24,747 nucleotides of DNA from CAMLDH01 sp966250375 (GTDB taxonomy: Bacteria; Pseudomonadota; Gammaproteobacteria; Burkholderiales; Burkholderiaceae_D): NCBI GenBank assembly GCA_966250375.1, contig CBINHE010000061.1, positions 1-24,747 on the forward strand. The letters are read 5' to 3'. The position numbers and the translations under genes are program-made. Below are positions 7,900-15,662 of this stretch, piece after piece. A model generated the notes under the pieces. That model worked only from the letters and a program-made list of their open reading frames with translations, ran no database searches and was not told the origin of the DNA. Numbering within the stretch: the first letter of the stretch is position 1; each line of letters starts with the position of its first letter.

Positions 7900-8269
7900 T
7901 GAAATATTGTTGCAAAATGATGGCGGCGGCTTGTGCATCGATCAAGTCGCCGCGTTGATGGGGAATCACGGCGGAAGAATAACGTTCATCCACCAAGACG
8001 GTCGCGATGCCGAAACGACCATGCAGCTGGTTCGCGAAGCGGCGGCAACGTATCGTCATGTCGTGCTCGGCGCCGTCCGGATGACTCGGCAACCCGACCA
8101 CGCAACGCGCCGGCTGCCACTGCTCAATAAGCGTCGCGATGGCGGCGAATTTCGCGTCGTTGGTAGCGGCCGTGATGATCGTGAGCGGCTGTGCCTGCTC
8201 TAATAATGTGTTGCCAACCGCGACGCCGATACGTTTTAAACCAAAGTCGAATCCCAGCAATGTTTCCAC
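7880..8269 (-). CDS. ruvX: RuvX/YqgF, pre-16S rRNA nuclease
   Basis: This 129-residue RNase H-fold protein has the expected acidic sites: GFDFGLKRIG (Asp7), VVGLPSHPDG, DERYSS and the C-terminal DAQAAAIIL. The family matures the 5' end of 16S rRNA (YqgF) and was once annotated as a Holliday junction resolvase. The reading frame stays open for another 86 codons upstream, but that stretch is the palindromic element at 8272-8524 and does not look like protein. I chose the GTG at 8269, two bases from the element edge, because METLLGFDFG is the normal family start. The GGGG that may serve as ribosome-binding site lies inside the element. Confidence 0.9.
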   Translation of the reverse strand: METLLGFDFGLKRIGVAVGNTLLEQAQPLTIITAATNDAKFAAIATLIEQWQPARCVVGLPSHPDGAEHDMTIRCRRFANQLHGRFGIATVLVDERYSSAVIPHQRGDLIDAQAAAIILQQYFNEYTNL

Positions 8270-8271
8270 TA

Positions 8272-8524
8272 GTACCCCGTCCTGTAAATATATTGGCAAT
8301 AAAACCGATGGATTTTTTTGTCTGGCAAGGGTGAAGCTGGGGTTTCGAGCGACATGTCGCTCGCCAGCGTAACGGTATCGGCTTGCAAGCGGATACGCGC
8401 CCTGTAAGAGCGAGGAGGCCGCATAGCGAGCTATGCAACGACGAGGGCGTTCCACTGGAACGCCGAAACAGCCAGGCGAAAAAAGGCACGGTTTGATTGC
8501 TGACATATTTGCAGGGCGGGGTAC
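8272..8524. repeat. MITE-like nested palindromic element E1
   Basis: The 253-bp element is bounded by imperfect inverted repeats. The first 36 bases (8272-8307) match the reverse complement of the last 36 (8489-8524) at 30 positions; the outermost arm is GTACCCCGYCCTGYAAATAT. Inside lie at least four further dyads: 8346-8363 (perfect, CGAGCGAC/ATGTCGCTCG), 8375-8396 (centred on GCTTGCAAGC), 8421-8436 (GCATAGC/GCTATGC) and 8446-8464 (GGCGTTCC/GGAACGCC). Positions 8307-8347 match the reverse complement of 15499-15539 in element E2 at 35 of 41 bases. It fills the whole gap between yqgE and ruvX. No protein is recognisable in it, and no target duplication is clear. Confidence 0.8.
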
Positions 8525-8533
8525 CAATTCCTG

Positions 8534-9196
8534 CTACGCATGTCCGGCCGCGCCGGCCAGCATCATCGGAGCGATCCCCCGCAACTTCCTGGCAGCGACA
8601 AAGCGCTCTTCAATCGGCAGATCAAAAATGATAGTGGGATCGGCCGGCACCGTGAGCCAGCCGTTTCTTGCGATTTCCTGCTCGAGTTGTCCCGCGCTCC
8701 AGCCCGAACATCCGAGAGTGACCAAGATGCGTTGCGGCCCCACGCCCGACGCCACTGCTTCCAGCACGTCCTTGGACGTGGTCAATGCCACTTCGTCGGT
8801 CACTTGCATCATGGAAGAGAATTGCTCGAACGGCGAATGCAGGACGAAACCCCGCTCCACCTGCACCGGACCGCCGAACATGACTGGCTTCTTGTCGATC
8901 GACACGCGGTTCGGCACGATTTCGAGCGTCAGATCGATGCGCTCGAACAAGACGTCCATCGTCATGTCAGTCGGCTTGTTAATGATGACACCCAGCGCAC
9001 CACTGGCATTGTGTTCACATAGATAGATCACCGCCCCACCAAACACCGGATCGAGCATGGATGGCATGGCAATGAGAAAATGATTCGCCAGATTCAGTTC
9101 GGGCGGATTATCGCTGGGCGATGTGGAAAAATCGGGCTTATCCTGGGAAACACCAGGGCCGAAAGGAGATTTGCGGGTCTTGCTTGGCTTCACCAT
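8534..9196 (-). CDS. yqgE: YqgE/AlgH family protein (UPF0301)
   Basis: This 220-residue protein has the family segments NHFLIAMPSMLDPVFGGAVIYLCEHN, GALGVIINKP, GGPV and LGCSGWSAGQLE in order (listed here in part). The molecular function is not firmly known; in pseudomonads the homologue AlgH has been linked to alginate regulation. It is commonly found beside ruvX, as here. The first 35 residues or so are polar and low in complexity and may be a lineage-specific extension. A start near the MPSMLDP region would remove conserved sequence, so I keep the ATG at 9196. A 199-base gap containing a terminator and a short repeat separates it from pilL. Confidence 0.93.
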   Translation of the reverse strand: MVKPSKTRKSPFGPGVSQDKPDFSTSPSDNPPELNLANHFLIAMPSMLDPVFGGAVIYLCEHNASGALGVIINKPTDMTMDVLFERIDLTLEIVPNRVSIDKKPVMFGGPVQVERGFVLHSPFEQFSSMMQVTDEVALTTSKDVLEAVASGVGPQRILVTLGCSGWSAGQLEQEIARNGWLTVPADPTIIFDLPIEERFVAARKLRGIAPMMLAGAAGHA

Positions 9197-9299
9197 AACG
9201 CATATTTTAACAGTTTTACCGCCGATCCCCCATTCAGGAATCGCCTACCGATTCCATCATAGATGGCCATAGAGGCGGGATTAGATATTTTCACCATTC

Positions 9300-9338
9300 A
9301 ATAAAAAAACCCGCGCTATTGCCGCAGGTTTTTTTATT
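9300..9338 (-). terminator. Intrinsic terminator downstream of pilL
   Basis: A perfect 12-bp inverted repeat, AATAAAAAAACC ... GGTTTTTTTATT, encloses a short GC-rich part (CGCGCTATTGCCGCA) and provides T-runs on both strands. It lies about 60 bases beyond the pilL stop on the minus strand and about 100 bases before the yqgE start, so it should end the pil operon. The structure could work in either direction. Confidence 0.75.
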
Positions 9339-9347
9339 GCCACCTCA

Positions 9348-9395
9348 TACCAATCTGCATCCATAACATGACATTAAAATGAGCGCAGATTGGTA
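9348..9395. repeat. Short palindromic element E3 at the pilL stop codon
   Basis: The 48-bp element has perfect ends TACCAATCTGC / GCAGATTGGTA and is flanked by the direct repeat TCA (9345-9347 and 9396-9398). The right TCA is the complement of the pilL TGA stop codon. Its first 30 bases or so align with the left ends of elements E2 and E4 (TACCARKCTGMAYSCRKAAY pattern, followed by GACA). It looks like an internally deleted or minimal member of the same family. Confidence 0.65.
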
Positions 9396-12300
9396 TCAAT
9401 TATTCCAAGTCACCGGGGTCTCTTTGTTGATAAAGCCGGCGATCGACTTGAGCAGTGCTTCTTCCTGGTAAGGTTTGCCGAGATACTCGTTCACTCCCAG
9501 CTCCATCGCATAGTTGCGGTGCTTGGTCGCGGTACGCGATGTGATCATGATGATCGGAATATCTTTCGTCCGTTCATCGCCGCGCACGTTGCGCGTCAAA
9601 TCGAAGCCATCCATGCGCGGCATCTCAATGTCGACCAACATCACATCCGGCGTCACATCCTGCAAATGCTCCAGCGCATCGACACCATCTTTTGCCAGCA
9701 CCACCTGGTAACCTTCGCGCGACAGCAACCGCTGCGTCACACGGCGCACCGTGAGCGAATCGTCGACTACCATCACAATATGATGGGTGCGCAAACCTTG
9801 TATCGGTTCAGATTTTGGACCGGTCGGTTCCGCTGCCGTCATCTCGGCAACAGCGCCCATCTGATGCGACGCATCGGATGCCCCCATGCGCGGCGCACGT
9901 ACGTTCTCATGCGCGGTGCGCTGTGCCAGCGGCACCGGATTGAGGATCAACACGATATCGCCCGAACCCAGCACGGTAGCGCCGGCAACACCCGTCATGC
10001 GCGCCAATTGCGGGCCGATATTCTTGACCACGACCTCGCGGTTGCCCTGCACTTCGTCGATGTGAATCGCAACACGGTCATTACCGCTCTTCAGGATCAT
10101 AATCGGTGAATAGTGCTGCGCGACCGGCGCGGCCTCGGTGTCGCCCAATAGTGCCGACAGGTAAAACATCGGTACCCGCTGCCCTTGCCACATCACCGCG
10201 CCATCGTTGTATGCAGTGGCGAGCGAGGTAACCTTGAGCTGCTGCACTTGCTCGACCAGCACAGAGGGCACTGCGTAAACCTTGCCGCCGGTCGACAGCA
10301 ACACGACCTGCGTGACTGCCAGCGTCAACGGCAGGTGAATCGTGAAGTGCGCGCCTTTGCCGGGTTCGGACATGACCGCGACCCGACCGCCGAGCGCGGC
10401 GGCCTCCGAGCGCACCACGTCCATCCCAACGCCGCGCCCTGCCAGTTCGGTCACTTCTTCGGCAGTCGAAAAGCCGGGGTGGAAAATCAGGTCAGTCACT
10501 TCAGCGTCGGACAATTCGCTGTCATCGGCCAGCAAGCCGGTTGTCCGCGCCTTGTTGCGAATGCGGCCCAGATTCAAGCCTTGGCCGTCATCCGAGAACT
10601 GGATCACGACTTCATTGCCTTCCTGGCGGATTTCAATCAGCAATTCGCCGATTTCATTTTTCCCCGCTGACTGGCGCGCGCTCCTGGATTCGATGCCGTG
10701 CACAATCGCGTTGCGCAACAGGTGCTCGAACGGCCCGACCATTTTTTCCAGCACGCCGCGATCGATCTCTACCGCGCTGCCGTGGATATCGAGATTGACG
10801 CGCTTGTTGACTTCCTTCGACGCCTGCCGCGTTACGCGGTACAAGCGCTCCGAGATGCTGGCAAACTGCACCATGCGCACGCGCATCAAATCCTGCTGCA
10901 GATCGCGGGTCAGGCGCGCTTGTGTCGTCAGGTCCGTGGTGGCGCTATCGACGGTGCGCGTCAAGTTCTGCTGCACCGAGCCGACGTCATTGACGCTCTC
11001 GGCCATCATGCGCGTCAGCTCTTGCAAACGCGTGAAGCGGTCGAATTCTAGCGGATCGAATTCACGGTCGCCTGAATGCGCCATGCGCGATGTAATTTGC
11101 GACTCGGCCTGCATTTCGATTTCGCGCAACTGGTCCCGCAGACGCGCGACGTTTTCATTCAACTCCGACAGCGACAGCCGTAGCGTTCCCACTTCGGTTT
11201 CCAGCTTGGAACGCGAGATCGACACTTCACCGGCCTGGTTTACCAGACGGTCAAGAATATCGGCGCGCACGCGCACCAAAGGCGCGGGTGCCGCGGAGGC
11301 CGACACCGCGCTCCGCGTAGCGGGCGCAGCAAGATTCGCGGTTTGCGTCGGCATTAGCGACGGCAACTCGACCAATTGACCCGGAACCGGCGCTACGCTT
11401 CCATTCGCAGCAGTCTGTGTCTGCCCCGGTTCTTCATTGGCACCTGCGGCTGAAGCAAGCGCATGACTTGCTCCGGGATTCTGCAGCTGCTCAAACATGT
11501 ACACACCGTGATCGTGACGCGCCAGCAAATCATCGAGTATGTGAGAAGACGGACTGCCCGAGCACATGATTTGCTCGATACGCGTTTCCATTTCATGCAT
11601 GTGCTGGCCGAGCACCATCGCGCCCGCCATTCTCGCGCTACCCTTGATCGTATGTAAAAAACGCAACAAGGACTGCGGCAAGCTGCCATCGTCGGGTCGC
11701 TGCTGCCAAGTGCGCAAGGCTTGCTCCATCTGCGGCAGCATGTCGCGCCCTTCTTCCAGGAACACCGGCATCAAATCTGCGTCCAGCTCATCCTTGAGTA
11801 CCATTGCCGGGTCGGCGGTAGCATCATTTTGGTCCGCAAATGTTTGTGTCGCAATGGCTGGATTGAGCGAACTAATCGGCTCTTCGGCAGGCTCAAGCGT
11901 GGATTCTGGTTGCGATTGCGGTGCCACCTCCACCACTGGCATGCGTTGCGGCTCTGGCCCCAGTTCCGCCACTAATTCTGACTCGGGCGCAACATCGACC
12001 GCCATGTCCATCGTCGTTTCGTCCAGGACCGGCTCGCTCGGCGCCGCATAAAAATCTTTGAATTTAGCCGCAGAGCGCGTGTCGATCTCTTGCAGCAGAC
12101 GCACCAGTATTTCGACCTGGTGCGGCTCGTGATCCGGCATTTCTCCGAGGGCAAACATCTGCAACATGGAGCGAATGCGCTTGGTCCCGCGTTCCAGCGT
12201 GTCGTAATCAGAAGGCCCGAGTTTTACCGGTTGACGCGCCAGGTATTGCAATACCATTTCGAGCGCATGTGCGATTTCCTGCAATGGCTTGAAGCCTACC

Positions 12301-15300
12301 GTAGCGGAACTGCCAGCTAGCGAATGGGCCGCATGGACCGCCAGAATGTTGACGTAACGATCAGGCTCGTGACGCCATTCGTCGATATCCTGCGACAACA
12401 AACGGACCAGCTCATCGGTTTCGGCCAGATAGATATTGTGCAGGGGAACGCTGATCTGCAAATCGCCAATTTGCTTGACGCTATCGTCGCGTTTGACTGC
12501 GGGCGCGACCATACCGGGAAATTCAATAACATCGGCAATCATCACCACTGGCGGCGATGCAAATTTTGCACCGGCGTCGCGCAACGATGCGAAATCGGCA
12601 TCCGTCAGCGTGACTTCTTCCGCCTGCGCCAGTACCAGCGGAATTTCTTCATCGCTGCTGGTTGCGGCCAGCGACGCAGCTACCGTTTCCGAATCCAACT
12701 GCATCTCTGCGCGATCGGACAAGTCATCGGCTGCGGGCAAACACGGCATGGCGTCCGCCGGGGCCGCGTCCTGCATGGATGGTATTGCGCCGTCATCGCC
12801 AAACGAAAACGCACTGCCCAGCTTCACTCGTTCCGCGGCTTGCACCAATGTGCCTGCCGTGCGATCCGACCTGCCGCGTGCTTGAAGATCTTCGACCCAG
12901 GCAGCCAGTACCTCAGCTGCCTTGTCGAGCAACGCGTAGAGATCGGCATCGCCGGCTCGCGTCTCCGATAAACGCAAATTGAGAACTTGCTCAATTGCCC
13001 ATGCTGCTTCGCCGAAGGTAGTCAAACCGACCATCCGTCCACTTCCCTTGAGAGTGTGGAATGAGCGGCGCAGTGTCGTCAGATGCTCTTGGTCGTTGGG
13101 CTCGCTGCACGATTGCGGTATGGTCTCGCGAACGCAGGCCAAGACCTCCTCCGCCTCCGACAGAAAAATTTCGAGCAATTCGGCGTCAACCGCCTCGGCG
13201 GTGGCCGGTGCTTCCAGTGCAACGATCGGCTCGATTGGCGCCTGAACGGATGCGGTTGCGCTGATGATGTCGGCTAGCGAATTTTCCGATGCAAAATCCG
13301 GGCGATCCAGTATGTCGATTGCCGCACGCGCACGATCATTGGCTTCCGGATTGTCGATCAAGGTTGCCCCGATCCGAACTTGTTCGAGGGATTCTTTTAG
13401 TTGTTCGTGCAATGCCGCATTGTTCGGCTCTGCGGAAAGAGATGCGGCAAGTGCTGCGGATTGCTGTTGATGGAACGCGAGTTCGGCCTCGACAGTTGGC
13501 AGAATTTCAGACTCAAACGTGATGCCACCTGCACCCGAATTTTCAGCAGGTGACGCAGGGTTGCCGAGATCGAGTTCGAAATCCAGCGTCGTCACTTCGG
13601 GGACTTCATTTTTCTCAATCAGCTTCGCACGAAATACACCTTGCTCGTCATCGAACGAAAAACGTTTTTTGACGCTATCAGACTGAAGTTGCAGCGTTTC
13701 AATGAAGAAGCTCAAGGCACCAACGTTTTGCGCGACTTGCTGGAATTCATGCAGGGCGGGGATGGTTTCCGCATCAATGAATCGACGCACTGCTGCCTGC
13801 GTATGCTGGACTGCGCGCATCGCATCGTCCTGATCCAGGATCGCCAACGCACCTTCGATCTGGTGCAGCACCACGTCGATCTTCGTCAGAGCCGCCCGCT
13901 GCGATGGATCTCGGAAATATTCATCCAGCATTTTCTCGACCTGCCGCAAACTTGACTGCATTTCGGTCGCAAGCACCATCATGGTCTGGCGCTGCTGCGC
14001 GCGCCGTGACATATCGTCCAGCCATTGTGCGGATTCGGCAGGTTGTTCGCCCGACACGATCGAGAGCAGGCGTGCTGTCATTGCATCGGCATGCTCGGCG
14101 AAACTATCCGATAGCTGAGCGATGTTATTCAATGCATTTTCGACGAACAGCAGACTGGTCGCCATCTCGAGGCCGAGACTGTCGCCCGGATTGGCATGGG
14201 CTGCGTGGCGTGCGATGCCATTGAGTCCGCGCAAAAGTTTGGAAAGCGGCGCCGAGTTCAGTTTTGTACAAGCCTCGGCCAAGCCATTCATTTCACTTTC
14301 GAACGGTTCGGCACCGCTGGTGTCGCCGCCTGCAATGCGGTTCCAGATGTTTTTCGCGTGTGACAGTCTCTCCTTGGCTGCAATCAAGGCATCGACGTCG
14401 ACTTGACCATAACGTTTTTTCTCGTAGTCAGCCGGGACCAAGCCATCGAGTTGATAGGCGCGGCGGATTTGCAGCGCCTGAGCCGAAGGATTTTCCGCGC
14501 GCGCAATGAAAAACAGCGCATCGCGCAACAACCTTTCCGCAATACTTGAAGAACCTTCACTCAAGCGCCGGATTTGCAGATTGATCCGTGCGAAAAGTTG
14601 CTTTATGTAGAGTTCGTTATGGATTGTCCCGGACGCGACCGCGTCCGAAAAGCCCTGCATCACCCACCAGAATCGGCGCGATTGCTGGTTGCCCTGGACA
14701 CGTGCGATCTCCCCGATGATATCGCGCATGGCCGCAGCGTTTGCCAGTTCGGCCGCACCGCCAGCGTTTTTCAGGAAGGGCAGCAACGCTCTTTCAAAAC
14801 GCTTGCGCAGGCTTACGTAATCATCAGTGGCGCCGCTATGCGGCTGGGATGCCGGCAACTGCGGCCTGATCGCCAGATTCGGAAAAAACAGATCGGCCGG
14901 ATGAATCCGCTCGGCGCCGCGCACTTCAAGCAATGAACGGTAATACGGGAACAAGCGCACCGGCTGAGGGGCCGCGCCCGACAATAATTCCTCCAGATAT
15001 TCAACCACCGCCTGGTACACATTTTCGATCGCACGCGCGATATCTTGGGTCAAGCTCAATTGGGCCGACTCAATGCGATCCAGCAGGTCTTCAACGGTTT
15101 CGGTAATGATCGCAACGCCGTCGACATCAACGATTTGCAAGGCGCCATGCGCCTGATGCAAATACGTCTTGGTATGGCGCAGCGCGGTGGATTGGGTTTC
15201 GGTGTCTTGCGCAACAGCCTCGAACAGAGACATCCTGGAACGGGCAAGCGCTTCACGGATTTCACCTATCACCCACGACAATGGGCCGGTATCGAAGTTA

Positions 15301-15341
15301 TTCCGGGTACCGTGTGAGGATGAGGAAGAAGGAGTAGTCAT
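9396..15341 (-). CDS. pilL: ChpA/PilL-type hybrid chemotaxis histidine kinase with several Hpt domains
   Basis: This 1981-residue kinase drives the type IV pilus (twitching) chemosensory pathway. Three clear phosphotransfer sites are visible: HTLKGSGRM (His762), HSLAGSSATVG (His1006) and HTIKGSARM (His1230). Degenerate Hpt-like segments without a proper H-x-L-K site lie near residues 50-120 and 480-520. The kinase core has the N box LLRNAIVHGIE (1541-1551), DDGQGL (1584-1589) and GRGVGMD (1635-1641). A CheW-like domain spans about 1665-1810. A C-terminal receiver follows with the acidic pocket 1860-1861, phospho-acceptor Asp1904 and Lys1956. Acidic, Ala/Pro-rich linkers separate the Hpt domains. 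GAGG stands about six bases before the ATG. A 321-base gap that includes a palindromic element separates it from pilJ. Confidence 0.96.
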   Translation of the reverse strand: MTTPSSSSSHGTRNNFDTGPLSWVIGEIREALARSRMSLFEAVAQDTETQSTALRHTKTYLHQAHGALQIVDVDGVAIITETVEDLLDRIESAQLSLTQDIARAIENVYQAVVEYLEELLSGAAPQPVRLFPYYRSLLEVRGAERIHPADLFFPNLAIRPQLPASQPHSGATDDYVSLRKRFERALLPFLKNAGGAAELANAAAMRDIIGEIARVQGNQQSRRFWWVMQGFSDAVASGTIHNELYIKQLFARINLQIRRLSEGSSSIAERLLRDALFFIARAENPSAQALQIRRAYQLDGLVPADYEKKRYGQVDVDALIAAKERLSHAKNIWNRIAGGDTSGAEPFESEMNGLAEACTKLNSAPLSKLLRGLNGIARHAAHANPGDSLGLEMATSLLFVENALNNIAQLSDSFAEHADAMTARLLSIVSGEQPAESAQWLDDMSRRAQQRQTMMVLATEMQSSLRQVEKMLDEYFRDPSQRAALTKIDVVLHQIEGALAILDQDDAMRAVQHTQAAVRRFIDAETIPALHEFQQVAQNVGALSFFIETLQLQSDSVKKRFSFDDEQGVFRAKLIEKNEVPEVTTLDFELDLGNPASPAENSGAGGITFESEILPTVEAELAFHQQQSAALAASLSAEPNNAALHEQLKESLEQVRIGATLIDNPEANDRARAAIDILDRPDFASENSLADIISATASVQAPIEPIVALEAPATAEAVDAELLEIFLSEAEEVLACVRETIPQSCSEPNDQEHLTTLRRSFHTLKGSGRMVGLTTFGEAAWAIEQVLNLRLSETRAGDADLYALLDKAAEVLAAWVEDLQARGRSDRTAGTLVQAAERVKLGSAFSFGDDGAIPSMQDAAPADAMPCLPAADDLSDRAEMQLDSETVAASLAATSSDEEIPLVLAQAEEVTLTDADFASLRDAGAKFASPPVVMIADVIEFPGMVAPAVKRDDSVKQIGDLQISVPLHNIYLAETDELVRLLSQDIDEWRHEPDRYVNILAVHAAHSLAGSSATVGFKPLQEIAHALEMVLQYLARQPVKLGPSDYDTLERGTKRIRSMLQMFALGEMPDHEPHQVEILVRLLQEIDTRSAAKFKDFYAAPSEPVLDETTMDMAVDVAPESELVAELGPEPQRMPVVEVAPQSQPESTLEPAEEPISSLNPAIATQTFADQNDATADPAMVLKDELDADLMPVFLEEGRDMLPQMEQALRTWQQRPDDGSLPQSLLRFLHTIKGSARMAGAMVLGQHMHEMETRIEQIMCSGSPSSHILDDLLARHDHGVYMFEQLQNPGASHALASAAGANEEPGQTQTAANGSVAPVPGQLVELPSLMPTQTANLAAPATRSAVSASAAPAPLVRVRADILDRLVNQAGEVSISRSKLETEVGTLRLSLSELNENVARLRDQLREIEMQAESQITSRMAHSGDREFDPLEFDRFTRLQELTRMMAESVNDVGSVQQNLTRTVDSATTDLTTQARLTRDLQQDLMRVRMVQFASISERLYRVTRQASKEVNKRVNLDIHGSAVEIDRGVLEKMVGPFEHLLRNAIVHGIESRSARQSAGKNEIGELLIEIRQEGNEVVIQFSDDGQGLNLGRIRNKARTTGLLADDSELSDAEVTDLIFHPGFSTAEEVTELAGRGVGMDVVRSEAAALGGRVAVMSEPGKGAHFTIHLPLTLAVTQVVLLSTGGKVYAVPSVLVEQVQQLKVTSLATAYNDGAVMWQGQRVPMFYLSALLGDTEAAPVAQHYSPIMILKSGNDRVAIHIDEVQGNREVVVKNIGPQLARMTGVAGATVLGSGDIVLILNPVPLAQRTAHENVRAPRMGASDASHQMGAVAEMTAAEPTGPKSEPIQGLRTHHIVMVVDDSLTVRRVTQRLLSREGYQVVLAKDGVDALEHLQDVTPDVMLVDIEMPRMDGFDLTRNVRGDERTKDIPIIMITSRTATKHRNYAMELGVNEYLGKPYQEEALLKSIAGFINKETPVTWNN

Positions 15342-15360
15342 GACTGCCTCGCGGAGTTAA

Positions 15361-15574
15361 TACCAGTCTGAACCCGGAATGCGACAGGAAATCGCGTCTT
15401 TTTCCATCTGGCTGCGTTGCCCTTGCAAAGCACGTTTGTGCTTGCAAGCGCCAACCGTTCCGCAGGCGGGCAGCATGCTGGCCGAAATCTCTGCTGCACG
15501 AAACCGCAGCCCGCCCCTTGCCAGACGAAAAAATCCATCGATCTCATTTGCCGCATTTCGGATTCAAACTAGTA
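15361..15574. repeat. MITE-like palindromic element E2 between pilJ and pilL
   Basis: The 214-bp element starts TACCAGTCTGAACCCGGAAT; its right end, read on the minus strand, starts TACTAGTTTGAATCCGAAAT. The ends match at 21 of the first 26 positions, and similarity continues to about 50 bases. The direct repeat TAA flanks it (15358-15360 and 15575-15577), consistent with a 3-bp target duplication. The centre holds a hairpin, CTTGCAAAGCAC / GTGCTTGCAAG. GCGA-N7-TCGC followed by TCTTTTT (15381-15403) looks like a plus-strand terminator. No coding sequence is recognisable. It lies only 19 bases before the pilL start codon. Confidence 0.8.
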
Positions 15575-15662
15575 TAAAAGCGACAAGCCGAGTTCACGAC
15601 CTGTCACCATGAATTTCTAATTCGGGACCCTAACTATCCAGGCCGACAAAAAAGTGATCGGA

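Noticed and set aside
8270..8527. 86-codon N-terminal extension of ruvX
   Set aside because: The stretch is the palindromic element E1. Its translation has no family similarity, and METLLGFDFG at the GTG is the normal start.
9390..15317. Long open frames opposite pilL on the plus strand
   Set aside because: They are antisense to a well-supported gene, lack recognisable domains and reflect the GC-rich codon pattern.
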